From positions 399,086 to 463,085 of the forward strand of contig MU006106.1 of the NCBI GenBank assembly GCA_010093705.1: a stretch of 64,000 nt of DNA, given 5' to 3'. This document shows, one piece after another, positions 42,169 to 52,985 of the stretch (its first letter is position 1; every line of letters starts with the position of its first letter). The notes under the pieces are model-generated. The model was given only the letters and a program-made list of their open reading frames with translations. It ran no database searches and was not told where the DNA came from. Origin of the DNA: Patellaria atrata CBS 101060 (taxonomy: Eukaryota > Ascomycota > Dothideomycetes > Patellariales > Patellariaceae). The translations under genes and the position numbers were made by a program.

Positions 42169-45100
42169 TCAAATATAGTACCTACCAAACCGGTTAGCTT
42201 TCTCACCGCATATCAGTCACATTACAATCACAAACTCACCTCGGTGCCCCATTATCCAAGACATGATACTTGTGTCCCCTAACACCGTTACCCTTAAACA
42301 GCGCCGGGAATCTGAAGCCCTCAGGGACCTGATTCTCGTCGATCACATCATCGGATCCCTCAGGCTGACCGACCAAGAACTTGCCGACCTGGATTTCAGT
42401 ATCGGTGATCGTGTCCCGAGTGACTCTCGCGTAGCCTATCCTTCTGATCTTCTTGTACAAGATATACTCGCACCACCTGTCCCAATCGCTAGGATCGATG
42501 TCACGCATACCGCTCCTATCGCCGACATACGTGTTGTAATTGCCCTCTTTCGGCTTCGTGACAAGGTAGCTGAGCAAGATGCTCGGTCTCGGGCTCTCGC
42601 CCATGAGTTTGGATAGATACTCGCTCTGCAGCCTGCGATCTTCCGGGTCCTCTTCCTGGCCAGAATGGAACACAAATACATCCACAAGTTGGCCGTAAAC
42701 ATCAAGCGTGGCATGGATGGCCGGAGCGAGTTCACCCACTGGCGACGGAAGGAGGTGATGTGTTGAGTTGAGGATCGGAAACTTTGAGAGCAATGCCGCG
42801 CCCCAGGTGTGCTTGTTAGGTCCGGGACCGTAGTCAACGTACATGCCTAGGTCCTCGGCGAGGAATTGCGTGGTGTCGCGGTTGCCCATGATGATGCGTT
42901 GGAGATCAGATTCGAGAAGACCGACAACGTCGAGCTCGAGTTCCTTGATGACGTCGCGCATGCGTCGCTCTGAAGTCCACATATCGTTGTCGAGGGAAAA
43001 GTGAATAGTCCAAATACCTGCGGTCAGGACCTTATCTTGGGCGTGGTATGGAGTGTAGTTGTAAGATGGGAAGCGTAGATATGCGATCGAAGCACCCAGG
43101 AGTTCAAGCGCCAACAACACATATAGGTAGTACGATCGTTGTTTCTTAGCGGTGGGATTTATGGGCTTGTCCTTCAGCTTTTGGCTTGCACGTCCAGTAG
43201 CAGAAGTAGTAGCAGAGAAAACGCCGCAACCGACGAGAAGCATTGTTACGGTCATGACCCAGTCCGTATGTTCGCGCATAAGAGGACCACCAGGGACAAA
43301 GGCGTAAGCCACAACCCAAACATGTGCCAGAACTAGGAAGTTGTAGATCAGGAATCCTAAACCAAATGTTGGAGCAGGAGAATGACGTGCTGCAGACGAG
43401 ATGAAGACCGGAGGGAGTGCCATTATGTAGATAGTCAGAGCGAGAGCACCATAGTAACCAAACCAGTTACTGGATGTGGTTAGAATTGCAGCTCCAATCG
43501 ACCCAATGCCAAAGAAGGTCCAGCTACGTGCAAAATTCGGGTAGAATAGGCCGATAACGAGACCCAGGCCCATTGCCATCAGAGTCCAGCTCCCGTGTGG
43601 TACAGCAAGAGGTCCTCGCACAGGAAATCCCTCCCAGACCCAAAGGATCATAGTGCTGGAATCTGACAGAAGCGAATGCATAGCGAAGAAGAGACCAGCA
43701 AGACCAAGTCCTGCAAGCGTTGGAGATCCTTTCTGCGACCCAGGGGCGGGAATATCTCCACCAGTACTAGCAGTAGACCTGGTTGATCGTAAGATTGCAA
43801 GGACTGCTAATGTAATCCCGATCTTATTCCAGCCTCCGGTTTTCTCGTTCATGATTGGCCATATCGGGTTATTAGTCCAGGATGAGAATTTAGCCACGCT
43901 AGAAGCGAGCAATCCAAGACTGAATGCAGAGACGCGTGCTTCGAGACGATGAGGCTGGGAACGTTCGGCAAAGAATATGGCTGACCATGCGAAACATGAT
44001 GTCCACAGGCCGTATCCGACAGAGAAGAGACGGTATTCAGGACTCTTGACGAGATATGCTAGAAGACCTGTCAAAGAAGACAGGTGGAGAATTCGCACAT
44101 TCTTGATGGCGAACGAACGAAGCGGCCGGATGCCGAGGAAGAAAGGAGAGATAGTGCACATAACAAAAACTTCATATCCTGATATTCCCATATGCCAAAG
44201 GGGGAAATCTGGCTTCGTGAGCGAATGCATGACATTGAGCAATAGTTGGACTTACACCACACAACGGTTCCAAGAGAGGTCAGCATCGACCAGAATACAA
44301 ACTATTTCATGTTATCAGCATCTTGAAACAACAAGTCCGGGGTACAAACTTACTCCATTGTACGTGTCCGCAGCAGCATCGATGGCTGCTGGCCAGGAGA
44401 AACCACCGGACAATACTTGAGCAAGTTCTGTGTTTTTCCTGCTGAAATTTAGAATAAAAGGGCCAATGTTCAATAGAGTCACATACTGTTTTTCAAGTAG
44501 GCCGTCGGCAGCCAATTGATTGTTACTAATTTGGGACGATAAATTTCAGAAATCGTTCGATTGAATTCGTAAAGCTATTTACTTTGGAAGCCAGGGAACA
44601 TACCCTCTGCTTACGCCTCTAACGTCTTTAACAATGATTTCAAAGCTTGAAAAGTCTAGTACAGTAACAGCGTCGAAAGCCACATCGAGCAAGACCAGAG
44701 CCCATTCGAAGAAGGCGTATATCGTATATGCTGCGAAGCTATCAGCCGTGAATATAGTAGCACAACTCATGTATATTTACCTCCAGGCACCCTGTGTACC
44801 TTGTGCTGAATAAAAAAGTATATAAGAGGAACTAGAGTGCCAAAGAAGGCGCCAGCAAAGATCTTTCTGTATTTGATGGCGGTGGGATTACGGGGGCTCA
44901 AGGCGAGACATCCAAGTGTCCATGGCAGGGTTGCAACTAAGTAAGATATCATGAAAATATCGTGCCAGTCGTGATCATCAGTCGATGTGACATATGTCCA
45001 ACCCCCGCATGTTAATGTCCTAAAAATCCCCGTGCCCAGAACGAACTTTGGCAGGGAGGAATTCGGTCTGGCAGTCAGGGCATACCATAATCCCACCAGG

Positions 45101-45607
45101 GCAAATCTAGGACCTATATAACCTCAGCTTTATATTCTGTATAAGGTAACTGCAATTGTACCAGAGGTAATGGCAATAAAGACTTGGAAGACGGAACGCT
45201 CGGGATAACGGTCACCAATAGTGGAGGATACAGAAGGGAACCATTCTTGAGGGTATCCCTAGGAGTAATTGTTAGGTCGAAGTATAAGGTTAGGTCGAAT
45301 ACACTTACATAATGCTCATTTTGTACTATTTTATGATAATGCAGCTTCCTTAGAGATCGTAAGCATCCAGTTGCGAGGAATGGTTGATGATTGTCCCATA
45401 CACTCCAACGATTAATGCTCCCAGAAACGCCGCTTTAACCAGATTAGCTTCCGATAAATTTACTGAAAATGTTGAAAACGTACCGTATGCGACGATTGTG
45501 TGTGCCCATGATATCCATTTCCCAGAAAACTGATATCTAATTAATGGAAAGCTCAAGGCATACAAACAAGCCATCTGAATAACTTACCGAGGCAACCACC
45601 TCCCCAT
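42169..45607 (-). CDS. cwh43: Cwh43-type GPI-anchor lipid remodelling protein
   Basis: Eleven exons on the minus strand: 45607-45588, 45536-45484, 45432-45402, 45348-45309, 45258-45162, 45113-44781, 44730-44604, 44441-44354, 44301-44256, 44208-42240, 42181-42169. They sum to 939 codons (938 aa) with every phase kept. The first exons rebuild [17 protein letters not shown] and [20 protein letters not shown]; the last exon is 13 nt and makes the end PRYYI. The N-terminal half has the six-TM Frag1/PGAP2-like part plus more membrane segments; the C-terminal part from about residue 680 ([11 protein letters not shown]) is an endonuclease/exonuclease/phosphatase-like fold. In yeast Cwh43 replaces the diacylglycerol of GPI anchors with ceramide in the ER. 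The intron at 44442-44603 is long (162 nt). An out-of-frame ATG sits 19 nt upstream of the start. Confidence 0.93.
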
Positions 45608-45872
45608 CCTTGAATTTTGGAGCCATCCTCAAGGACTGATCATTACAGTATAGAGGATGGGTTGTAAAAGAGCGTCAAGAAAGCAGACAATCTGGAGATA
45701 TCTACGTCGTCGAGTCGCGTCTCCTGAAATTCGGAGGTGGCAGCGGCGAAGATGCAACGCTTGGTCCGTGCCTCGGTCCCAAACCTTAAAAAAAAATATT
45801 ACAAATTCCCCACCTTACTGGTAAGAACTGTAAAGAGATTCACAAGTCCTTGATACTAAACCCAGGTGTATC
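45608..45872. promoter_or_regulatory. 265-bp divergent promoter of cwh43 and utp6
   Basis: The ATGs of the two genes face apart across 265 bp. An A-run is present near 45788. No specific factor site is recognised. Confidence 0.5.
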
Positions 45873-47318
45873 ATGACAAGTGACAAGGCGAGATTTTACC
45901 TCGAGAGTGTAAGTTATCACCACGATCCCAATGCCACTATTCTAATCCAGCATACAGTCCATCCCGGAGCTTCTCGAGCTCGAGCGCAAGGAAATCTTCA
46001 CCAAGGTTGGTGCTAATCAGACTACCCAAAATCATTTAGCAAACAATAACAATTGTAGGAGGAGATAAAAGCTATCACGAAGAAGCGCTCTGATTTCGAA
46101 CACATTGTCAACGCTCGAGGTTCACATCCCTCAGACTGGGCGCGATATGCCGCCTACGAGATAAATCTAGAGAACTTGCGTAAGAAGCGTGTCAAGAGAC
46201 TGGGGATCAAGGGGACAACACACTCAGGGCAAAGACGCATATTCTTTATACTAGACCGTGGGACCAAGAAATTTCATGGAGATGTAGCCCTCTGGATGCA
46301 ATATCTTAACTTTGCAAGGGGTGAGAAGGCGCATAGGAAGGTAAATCAGATCCTGACGGATGTTCTAAGGATGCATCCCACGAGACCAGAACTATGGATA
46401 TATGCTGCACGTTATGCCATGGATGAAGCTGATATGACCAATGCGAGGAGTTACATGCAAAGGGGATTGAGATTCCGCAAGAGTGCAAAAGAGTTATGGA
46501 TGGAATATGCTAAGCTAGAGATGCTATACATTGGTAAGATCGCTGCAAGGAGAACTATACTAGGTCTTGATGTCGGCAAGTCCAGCAATATACAAGGAGA
46601 GGTGGAGGATGACCCAGATGCGGACGTTATCGCGTTGCCAAAAGTTACCGCAGAGGATATTGACCCAACTCTAAACCCTGATATCACTTCTGATGATACA
46701 GCTCTTAAAAACCTTACTTCGACGCTCATTCTTACTGGGGCGATTCCAATGGCAATCTTCGACCAGGCCATGAAACAATTCAATCACAGTCCCACTATGG
46801 CTGAACAGTTCTTCACCCTCTTCGCCGAGTTCGATCGCGTCCCATGCGTCTCAAGCCTGCTGAATCGTGTTGTTGAAGCATTAGAACGTGAATCATCTTC
46901 CACGGTCCAATTTCCGGCTTGTTATGCGCGAACACCGATTGTTGGTGTCCAAGTCGACTCAGTCGAATTTCCTACCGCTCTTGGACAGAGTCTGGAACGC
47001 GTTAAATCCTCTATGCAGCAGAGACCGCATCAGAAGGCAGATCTCGCAGAACGCGCTATGACTTGGTTATTACCTCTAGCTCGTAGAGATAAGCTGGATC
47101 CATCTCTTCATGTTGTCATTTCCGCTTCCCTACGTCAATTCCTTCGACCTCTTAATTCAGTTGACGGTGATTCTAGTGGAAAGCTGGCGGACTTCATTAC
47201 TCGTTTACTGGATGCATCTCAATTTGAGGATGCAAAATATCTTCTCACTCTAGGCCTGAAGCGAAATGGTTCTGACGAGCGCTTGCTTGCGATTGAGGCG
47301 TCTCTTCCATCAAGATGA
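45873..47318 (+). CDS. utp6: U3 snoRNP protein Utp6
   Basis: Three exons (45873-45908, 45958-46005, 46059-47318) give 447 aa, close to the 440 aa of yeast Utp6. The splices assemble MTSDKARFYLESSIPELLEL and ERKEIFTKEEIKAITKKRSD, the conserved N-terminus. Half-a-TPR (HAT) repeats follow, for example LRMHPTRPELWIYAARYAMD and YMQRGLRFRKSAKELWMEYA. The family signature RRKRVKRLGIKGTTH appears as KKRVKRLGIKGTTH. Utp6 belongs to the UTP-B part of the small-subunit processome and is needed for 18S rRNA processing in the nucleolus. The acceptor of intron 1 could also be read at 45950, but only 45957 keeps the family frame. Confidence 0.93.
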
Positions 47319-47443
47319 GAGGATCTTGTTTAACCGTTCATTCTGCTAGGGGAGATCAAATGCTCCTGGGCAGACATGACACGCACATAACCTTGGTCAG
47401 CGTCGTCGAACGATAATGTTCACCTATAACAGGGTCTGAAGGG

Positions 47444-48129
47444 TCAATATTCAGACCCGGCCTTCTTCCGGGAAGCTTTTTTGTTGCTGTGAGTTTTCTT
47501 TCTGCGCAGTCGGTTTTCATTTGCTCCTTTCTGACTAAACAATTGTCACTGTAAGTAGGGCAAACCAGTGCGTCCGGGAAACTCACAGATTCTGGACACG
47601 AGCTCTTTGAGCTTGGGAAGTCTCTCCTGGGATGGTTTTCGCCCCGACTTCTGCCACAAGGCTATAGAGTCTTGTGTAACAGCTATGCTCATTGTCGCGC
47701 TGTTTCCGACTATCGTCCGCTTGGATAATCAAAGCATCTGAATTCTTCACATAATACCTGGATTCTCGAATACCTTGGTGGAGTAATTTAGGGATATGCA
47801 TTAACAGTTGATCAAGGGGTAACCGTAGTGTAGCTTTTGAATTTACTCTGTTCCATCAATGATCAGCTCCTGAAGATATAGATCTCCTTGACGCACTTGT
47901 TGACATTTTGACCTCCTGGCCCTGAGGACCGACTATAAGATACATCTCCAATCTGTTTTGGTATTGTATCTGGGTCCAGCTTTTCTAACCATTCTCGAGC
48001 CTTGCTCACCTCCTCTTCGCTGCCATTCCCAGCCATGTCGGTACGGGAAGCTAATGTTCGCGTATGGATATTTCTGGGTGGCCAAACAGCCGTTGCCCGA
48101 GGCTGTAAAAGCTTCATGTAGCGTAACAT
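47444..48129 (-). CDS. ICT1-like peptidyl-tRNA hydrolase with GGQ motif (mitochondrial)
   Basis: Three exons (48129-47897, 47847-47587, 47534-47444) encode 194 aa. The N-terminus MLRYMKLLQPRATAVWPPRN is basic and fits a mitochondrial presequence. The class I release-factor core contains SSGPGGQNVNKVNSKATLR, with GGQ at residues 72-74; intron 1 (GTGCGT donor) falls inside this conserved block. The C-terminus is a highly basic tail (RLRRKKTHSNKKASRKK), typical of ICT1 and yeast Pth4, which enters the mRNA channel of stalled ribosomes. There is no codon-recognition domain, so this is a codon-independent hydrolase that rescues stalled mitoribosomes rather than a normal release factor. Mitochondrial location is inferred. 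An internal ATG (MAGNG) is a possible shorter start. Confidence 0.92.
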
Positions 48130-48744
48130 ACTATTGACTAGATGCAAGTTTTCTTTGTGATATCTAGTTTCAACCTTGAAGAAAACATGCAAGGGAGTTC
48201 TACTTGTAGGTTTGCGCGTAGGCACGTGCCCCAGAATGTTTCGATAATAATATGCCAAGACGCTACGAGCAAAAATTCGCTACCTCTTGCGCAACAAAAG
48301 ACAAAGCACCTGCAAGCACTGCAGCAACTTTTACTTACCGGCTTCAACCTCAACCTCACCTCTACCATTCTCCCACCTTCCCCCCACCTCTTCTTCAATT
48401 CTCTATCACTCTTTCATTTTCAGGTGCTTCCATACATCTTTCGAACTCTTTATCTATTGGCGCTGTTATTCGGACATCACACATCCACGAGGCGTTGTCC
48501 GCACATCGACTGATAGAGTACTTTTAAGGTTACTTCATAGAGAACACATTCCCGGCTTTGCCCAGTCACCTTCGTCCGCTCCACCTTTCACCCTCAAATT
48601 CACCCCAGATCACCTATTTGATTGATCGCGTAGACTTTTGCTTTGCACGTCGTAGATGTGAAGCATATTGCTCTCCGTCTGTATTTGACACGATCTTAGC
48701 CCTTTGCCTCGCAGGTGCCAATGCGCCTCATTCTTCTCGCGTAG
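48130..48744. promoter_or_regulatory. Divergent promoter of the ICT1-like and nab3-like genes
   Basis: About 0.6 kb. It contains the 10-bp palindrome GGCACGTGCC at 48231-48240, about 100 bp upstream of the ICT1-like start, and a CT-rich leader before 48745. Frames of 91-123 codons at 48142-48625 are Ser/His/Phe-rich products of the CT-rich leader and are not supported. Confidence 0.5.
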
Positions 48745-51192
48745 ATGACCCCAAGTCCACCAGAAGAAGCACCTGAATTTCGTGGCAAAACCCTCACTCC
48801 AGTATCACCGAAGCCAGTCCATTTCCCCTCGCCATCAAATATCCCAATCCTCCAGCAACAAATGGATCCGCAATATGAAACGTCCATGCAGATGAACGCC
48901 TCTAGAACCGCATACCAGCCTTATCCGCAAAACGAGTATCAACCGCCACCATCAAACATCACATACTCCAACCAAGGATCAGATAACAGAGGCAGTATAT
49001 CTCATGCTTCAAACGATGGGAATCGCAGTAGCAACTATGCACATTCCGTAGCCTTCGGCAATGGAGGTCACAATCAAGATAACAATTCGTTTCAAAACTT
49101 CGTTGCTCCGAACATGTCTGTCGGTGACACGCCCAATGACGCTTACGCGAACCCATCGCAGATGACCCAGAACCCTAATGCAAATGGGCCTATGGGATCC
49201 TTGAATAACAGTTACACTGGGATGGATATTCAGGCACTACTCGACAATCTGAACTCCTCTAATCCCCCAGCAGCACCTCCCTCCGCAGATCCAAGCGTCC
49301 AGTCTGCTGCCCCAACGAACTTGACATCATCTTCCTCTGCACTTCCCGGAAACCCCAGCCTTCCGCCCAGACCACCACCTCAAGAGAAACCCGCGACCCA
49401 TCCGAACTATGCCCCTGGCGATGACATCCGTCAGTACCATCCCCACAGCCAAAAGAATCCGGGTGCCTCATATCGTGCCCAAGGCGCTCTTCCCGCCCTC
49501 AATACCAATGCTACAGGTGTTGGAATGAATCCGGTCAGTGCCACCTATCAACAACCCACCCCCAAGTCAGCGAGTCACAAGCAAAGCCCATCCTCAGGCA
49601 TTTACCGCCAACGAGAACCGATTGATCGGCGAGGAGAAAGAGAGCCACCAGATGAGGATGATGTTCCATGGGGCCCTGATGTTCAACGGGAGTATGATGA
49701 ATTTCTACGTGACGAGAGAGTATATGTTACAGAGGGTCAGTGGGACAAATTCCCTCCAAATTCTAGATTATTTATAGGAAATCTTCCTACGGAGAAGGTA
49801 ACGAAGCGTGATCTATTCCATGTCTTTCATAAGCATGGCAAGTTAGCTCAGATATCTCTCAAACAAGCTTACGGGTTTGTCCAATTCTTAGAGGCAGATG
49901 CGTGCTACGAAGCCCTCCAAGAGGAGCAAGGAATGATGGTCCGGGGAAGGAAGATGCACCTAGAGATATCAAAACCGCAGAAGAATGCGCGTAATGCAGA
50001 TGGAAATGCCCGTGGTGGAGCACGTCGGCGCTCTCGCTCACCCGACTACACCCGTGGTGGAACTGGATCTCAGCAAGGACCTCGAGCGGTGGATCGTTAT
50101 ACCTCAGACGCCAATATGCGCGGTCCAAACGCGTCCCCAAGAAGTCGTGATTTCCGGAGAGGCCGTGATGATTACCGCCCAGGCCGGTCACCATCCCCTC
50201 GAGGATATGGTCGAAATCGAAGCCGTGATCGATATGACGGCCGTAGGAGAAGTAGGTCTCGCTCGCCATATGGTTACCGGGATAGGCATCGAAGTCCCAC
50301 GCCTCGTAGAGACGTAGAGGATGATCTACCACTACCTTACCGTGCACCTAGAGACGTGCCGGAGGTTCAGTTATTGGTTCTTGATAACCTTGATAGAGCC
50401 TTCATCACTTATGTTGAGGACATATTGAGAGGTCGAGACATTCATGTTGATGTACTTTTACTTAGCCCTCGTCTTGATGAAGCAGCTGTCGTCAGAAGGC
50501 AGATATTGGAGGGTGTCCTGGGTGTTTCAAAGCTCACGTACAAATCACAGCAGACGGGCAAAATTCCGTTACAGTTGTTTGATAGAAGGGCTGGAGCGGA
50601 CAACGTCCAGTTCACTGGTAAGTCATTCAAGAACTCATCCAGATCTATTGGCTAATTCGTCATAGAATACGATAATCTCGATCCCAGTATTTGCGCAGAA
50701 CTTGTCATTCAAGCCAAACAGACCCATGCAGCTCCGTCAGTCTCATACGCACCACCTCAAGTATCGTATGGATTGCCTCCTCCCATACCACACCAACAAG
50801 CTCCGGTAGCACCTGCGGGAACTGATATCAGCAATATTGTCTCATCACTCACAAGCCCAGACCTTCAGAAGTTGCTTGGCGCTTTACAGCAGCCTCCGTC
50901 ACAAGCGGCCCAGCGACAAGCACCCCCTCCGAGCACAATAGCTCCGGATTTAACACGATTACTTTCCAATACAGCACCTCTAAATCAGCAAGGCAATTCA
51001 AGATACCCTCAGCAAATGCCTCAACCTTCTCAAGCGTATAACCCATACGGATCCGTTCCCGGTAATCCTCATCTAGCATCAATTCTCAGTAATGTTCCTC
51101 CATCGGCTACTCCACAACAATCTCCAAATACTCAAGCACCTCCCGATATGAATAAGCTGATGGAGCAGCTCACCAATTATAATAGACGATAA
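48745..51192 (+). CDS. nab3: Nab3-like RNA-binding protein
   Basis: Two exons (48745-50617, 50666-51192; 48-nt intron with GTAAGT) give 799 aa. Residues 1-310 are N/Q/P/S-rich and disordered. An RRM spans about 340-412, with RNP2 as RLFIGNLP and RNP1 as QAYGFVQF. Then comes an RS/RGG-like stretch, and from about 550 a folded domain (VQLLVLDNLDRAFITYVEDILRG) of the anticodon-binding-like kind seen in fungal Nab3 relatives. A Q/P-rich end follows, whose final short helix (MNKLMEQLTNY) may be a polymerisation segment as in yeast Nab3. Nab3 with Nrd1 and Sen1 ends transcription of short non-coding RNAs. The orthology is by layout; other RRM proteins are possible. The start may lie later, at the ATG of MDPQYETS. 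Confidence 0.82.
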
Positions 51193-52417
51193 TCTGCGTG
51201 GGAAAGCCTAACGGACCTACATCTGCATTGTTGGTAATACGGACATATTTTCCTTGACATTGTTGATTACACAATCCAGGGCGTTAATGGATAGGAGAAG
51301 CGTGTTGAAGCGAATTGATGTTGCGTGTAATTTAGAGTATGAAGTTGTAGGGCACCAACTCCCTTTTCACATGAAGGAATGGTCCGAATGAAAACCAATT
51401 TCGCAAATGTGTCTCTAAATGCGTCTTTGTGTGCGATATGATGAATGTTTGATATTGGTTCACCCGAACCCTAACTTCCTTCAGATAAGGTAGGACTACT
51501 CTTGGTTGGTCTAGACCGATACGCTCCAGTCAATACAAAGACATGCGTGTACATACGCATATACAGTATCTGCTCAGAGCCTCAGACATACAACCGGAAA
51601 GGTGGCACACATCGATACATCTGCATTATTGCTGCACTATGCACGAACGTTACGAGCCTCTCCTGACTCATGCTGGTTAACTCTCCTTGCAGAACGAATA
51701 CGTACCGGATCATCGGGCTCATATGCGCATCTTCAATAGCTTCGAAAATACTGAAAGTCCCTTTAAGAGAGCCCTTTGGCCTTACGTTACTTTTGCCTCA
51801 CTATTTGAACTGACAGCTGTCGGCGATGTCGGAACTCGGAAGGAAGATCCCATTCGTCCCAAGCGAGTTTTGGAAGCGTTTACAGCGGGTGGCGTTTATA
51901 CTTGCCAATTATGGTTTGGTTTCACAGATCTACAGCAGTCTTTAACCTTCTCTTTGGAAATTCCGAGCTAACCGCTAACGAGATACTCCATGGCTTAACA
52001 GCCAAGAACGTCGCGCGGCCAGGTGATTATCTAGGGATTAATCGTGATTCATAAGACCATCATTAACCGCTGACCTCTACTTGACCACCTTATCACCTTT
52101 GCTCTCTTGTCTGATTCAATAATCCTTCCACCAAGCTACAAACCAGTCACTGTTCAAACCACTGTTACTGAGGAAGCCTGATATCTTAGCCACTCGTACC
52201 TTAGACCCTGATTCAAAACCTAAGCACAAGTACACTATCGTCACAGCCTCCGAACCCTTATTACAAAACCACCGGCTCGCCTCTCACTCTTCCCTTCCTC
52301 CTACAACCTACCGCATCTTCCTCTCTGCAGTACCTCACCTCTATCGGAAAACAATCTTGCCCTTCTCTCCAGATCATCGCATCCCCCCCAGATTCTTAAG
52401 ATTCATCTACCGTCAAC
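51193..52417. other. 1.2-kb intergenic stretch and leader of the AN1 gene
   Basis: A 94-codon frame at 51687-51971 has no recognisable family. From 52090 to 52417 the sequence is C/A/T-rich and G-poor, typical of a fungal 5' leader. Confidence 0.5.
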
Positions 52418-52985
52418 ATGATGCGGTCTAACAGCATTTGTTCCGTTTCATCAACTTCGTCCGTCTCGGAAACTGAGGACAGTATGCAGATCTTCGTAAA
52501 GAATCTCGCAGGCGAAAGTGAGTATCTTAGTATCTTGGATATGAGGTTGCCGCACTAATGAACATCGTCCAGCTATCCCCTTTACTATCCCATCGAATAC
52601 CTCAATAGCCACCCTCAGAAACCTTTTAGCTCTGCGAACCAACCTTCCGACGTCGGATCTCCGTCTCGTCTTCGCAGGCAAGCACTTAACCGCCGCAGAC
52701 TCTACTCTATCCGATTACTCAATACCACGGGAATCAACCTTACACCTAGCTCTACCCCTTCGAGGTGGAGCACCAAAGAAGATAAGATGCGGCTTCAAAG
52801 AGTGTAGCTCTGCTGCGCAGCGAATTGTAGGGGACTGTGGATTCTGCAATGGACATTTCTGCGGGAAACATCGTCTCCTAGAGGATCATAAGTGCGAGGG
52901 GTTAGAGGACTGCAAGAAGGAGGCATATGAACTCAATGCGAATAAGCTCAATTCAGAAAAGACCGTTGCTATCAAGGGAGTCTGA
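52418..52985 (+). CDS. Ubiquitin-like / AN1 zinc-finger protein
   Basis: Two exons (52418-52517, 52573-52985; 55-nt intron) encode 170 aa. After a Ser-rich 22-residue lead, residues 23-100 are a ubiquitin-like domain ([20 protein letters not shown], later [10 protein letters not shown]). An AN1 zinc finger starts at Cys106 and has a full ligand set: C-x4-C, then CGFC, C-x4-C, H-x5-H-x-C. This UBL-AN1 order is that of the ZFAND4 class; yeast has related AN1 proteins. They are linked to Cdc48 and proteasome function in stress, so a role in protein quality control is likely but inferred. The domain does not end in a processed Gly-Gly before a cut site (RGGAPKK), so it is probably a fixed fusion. 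Confidence 0.88.
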
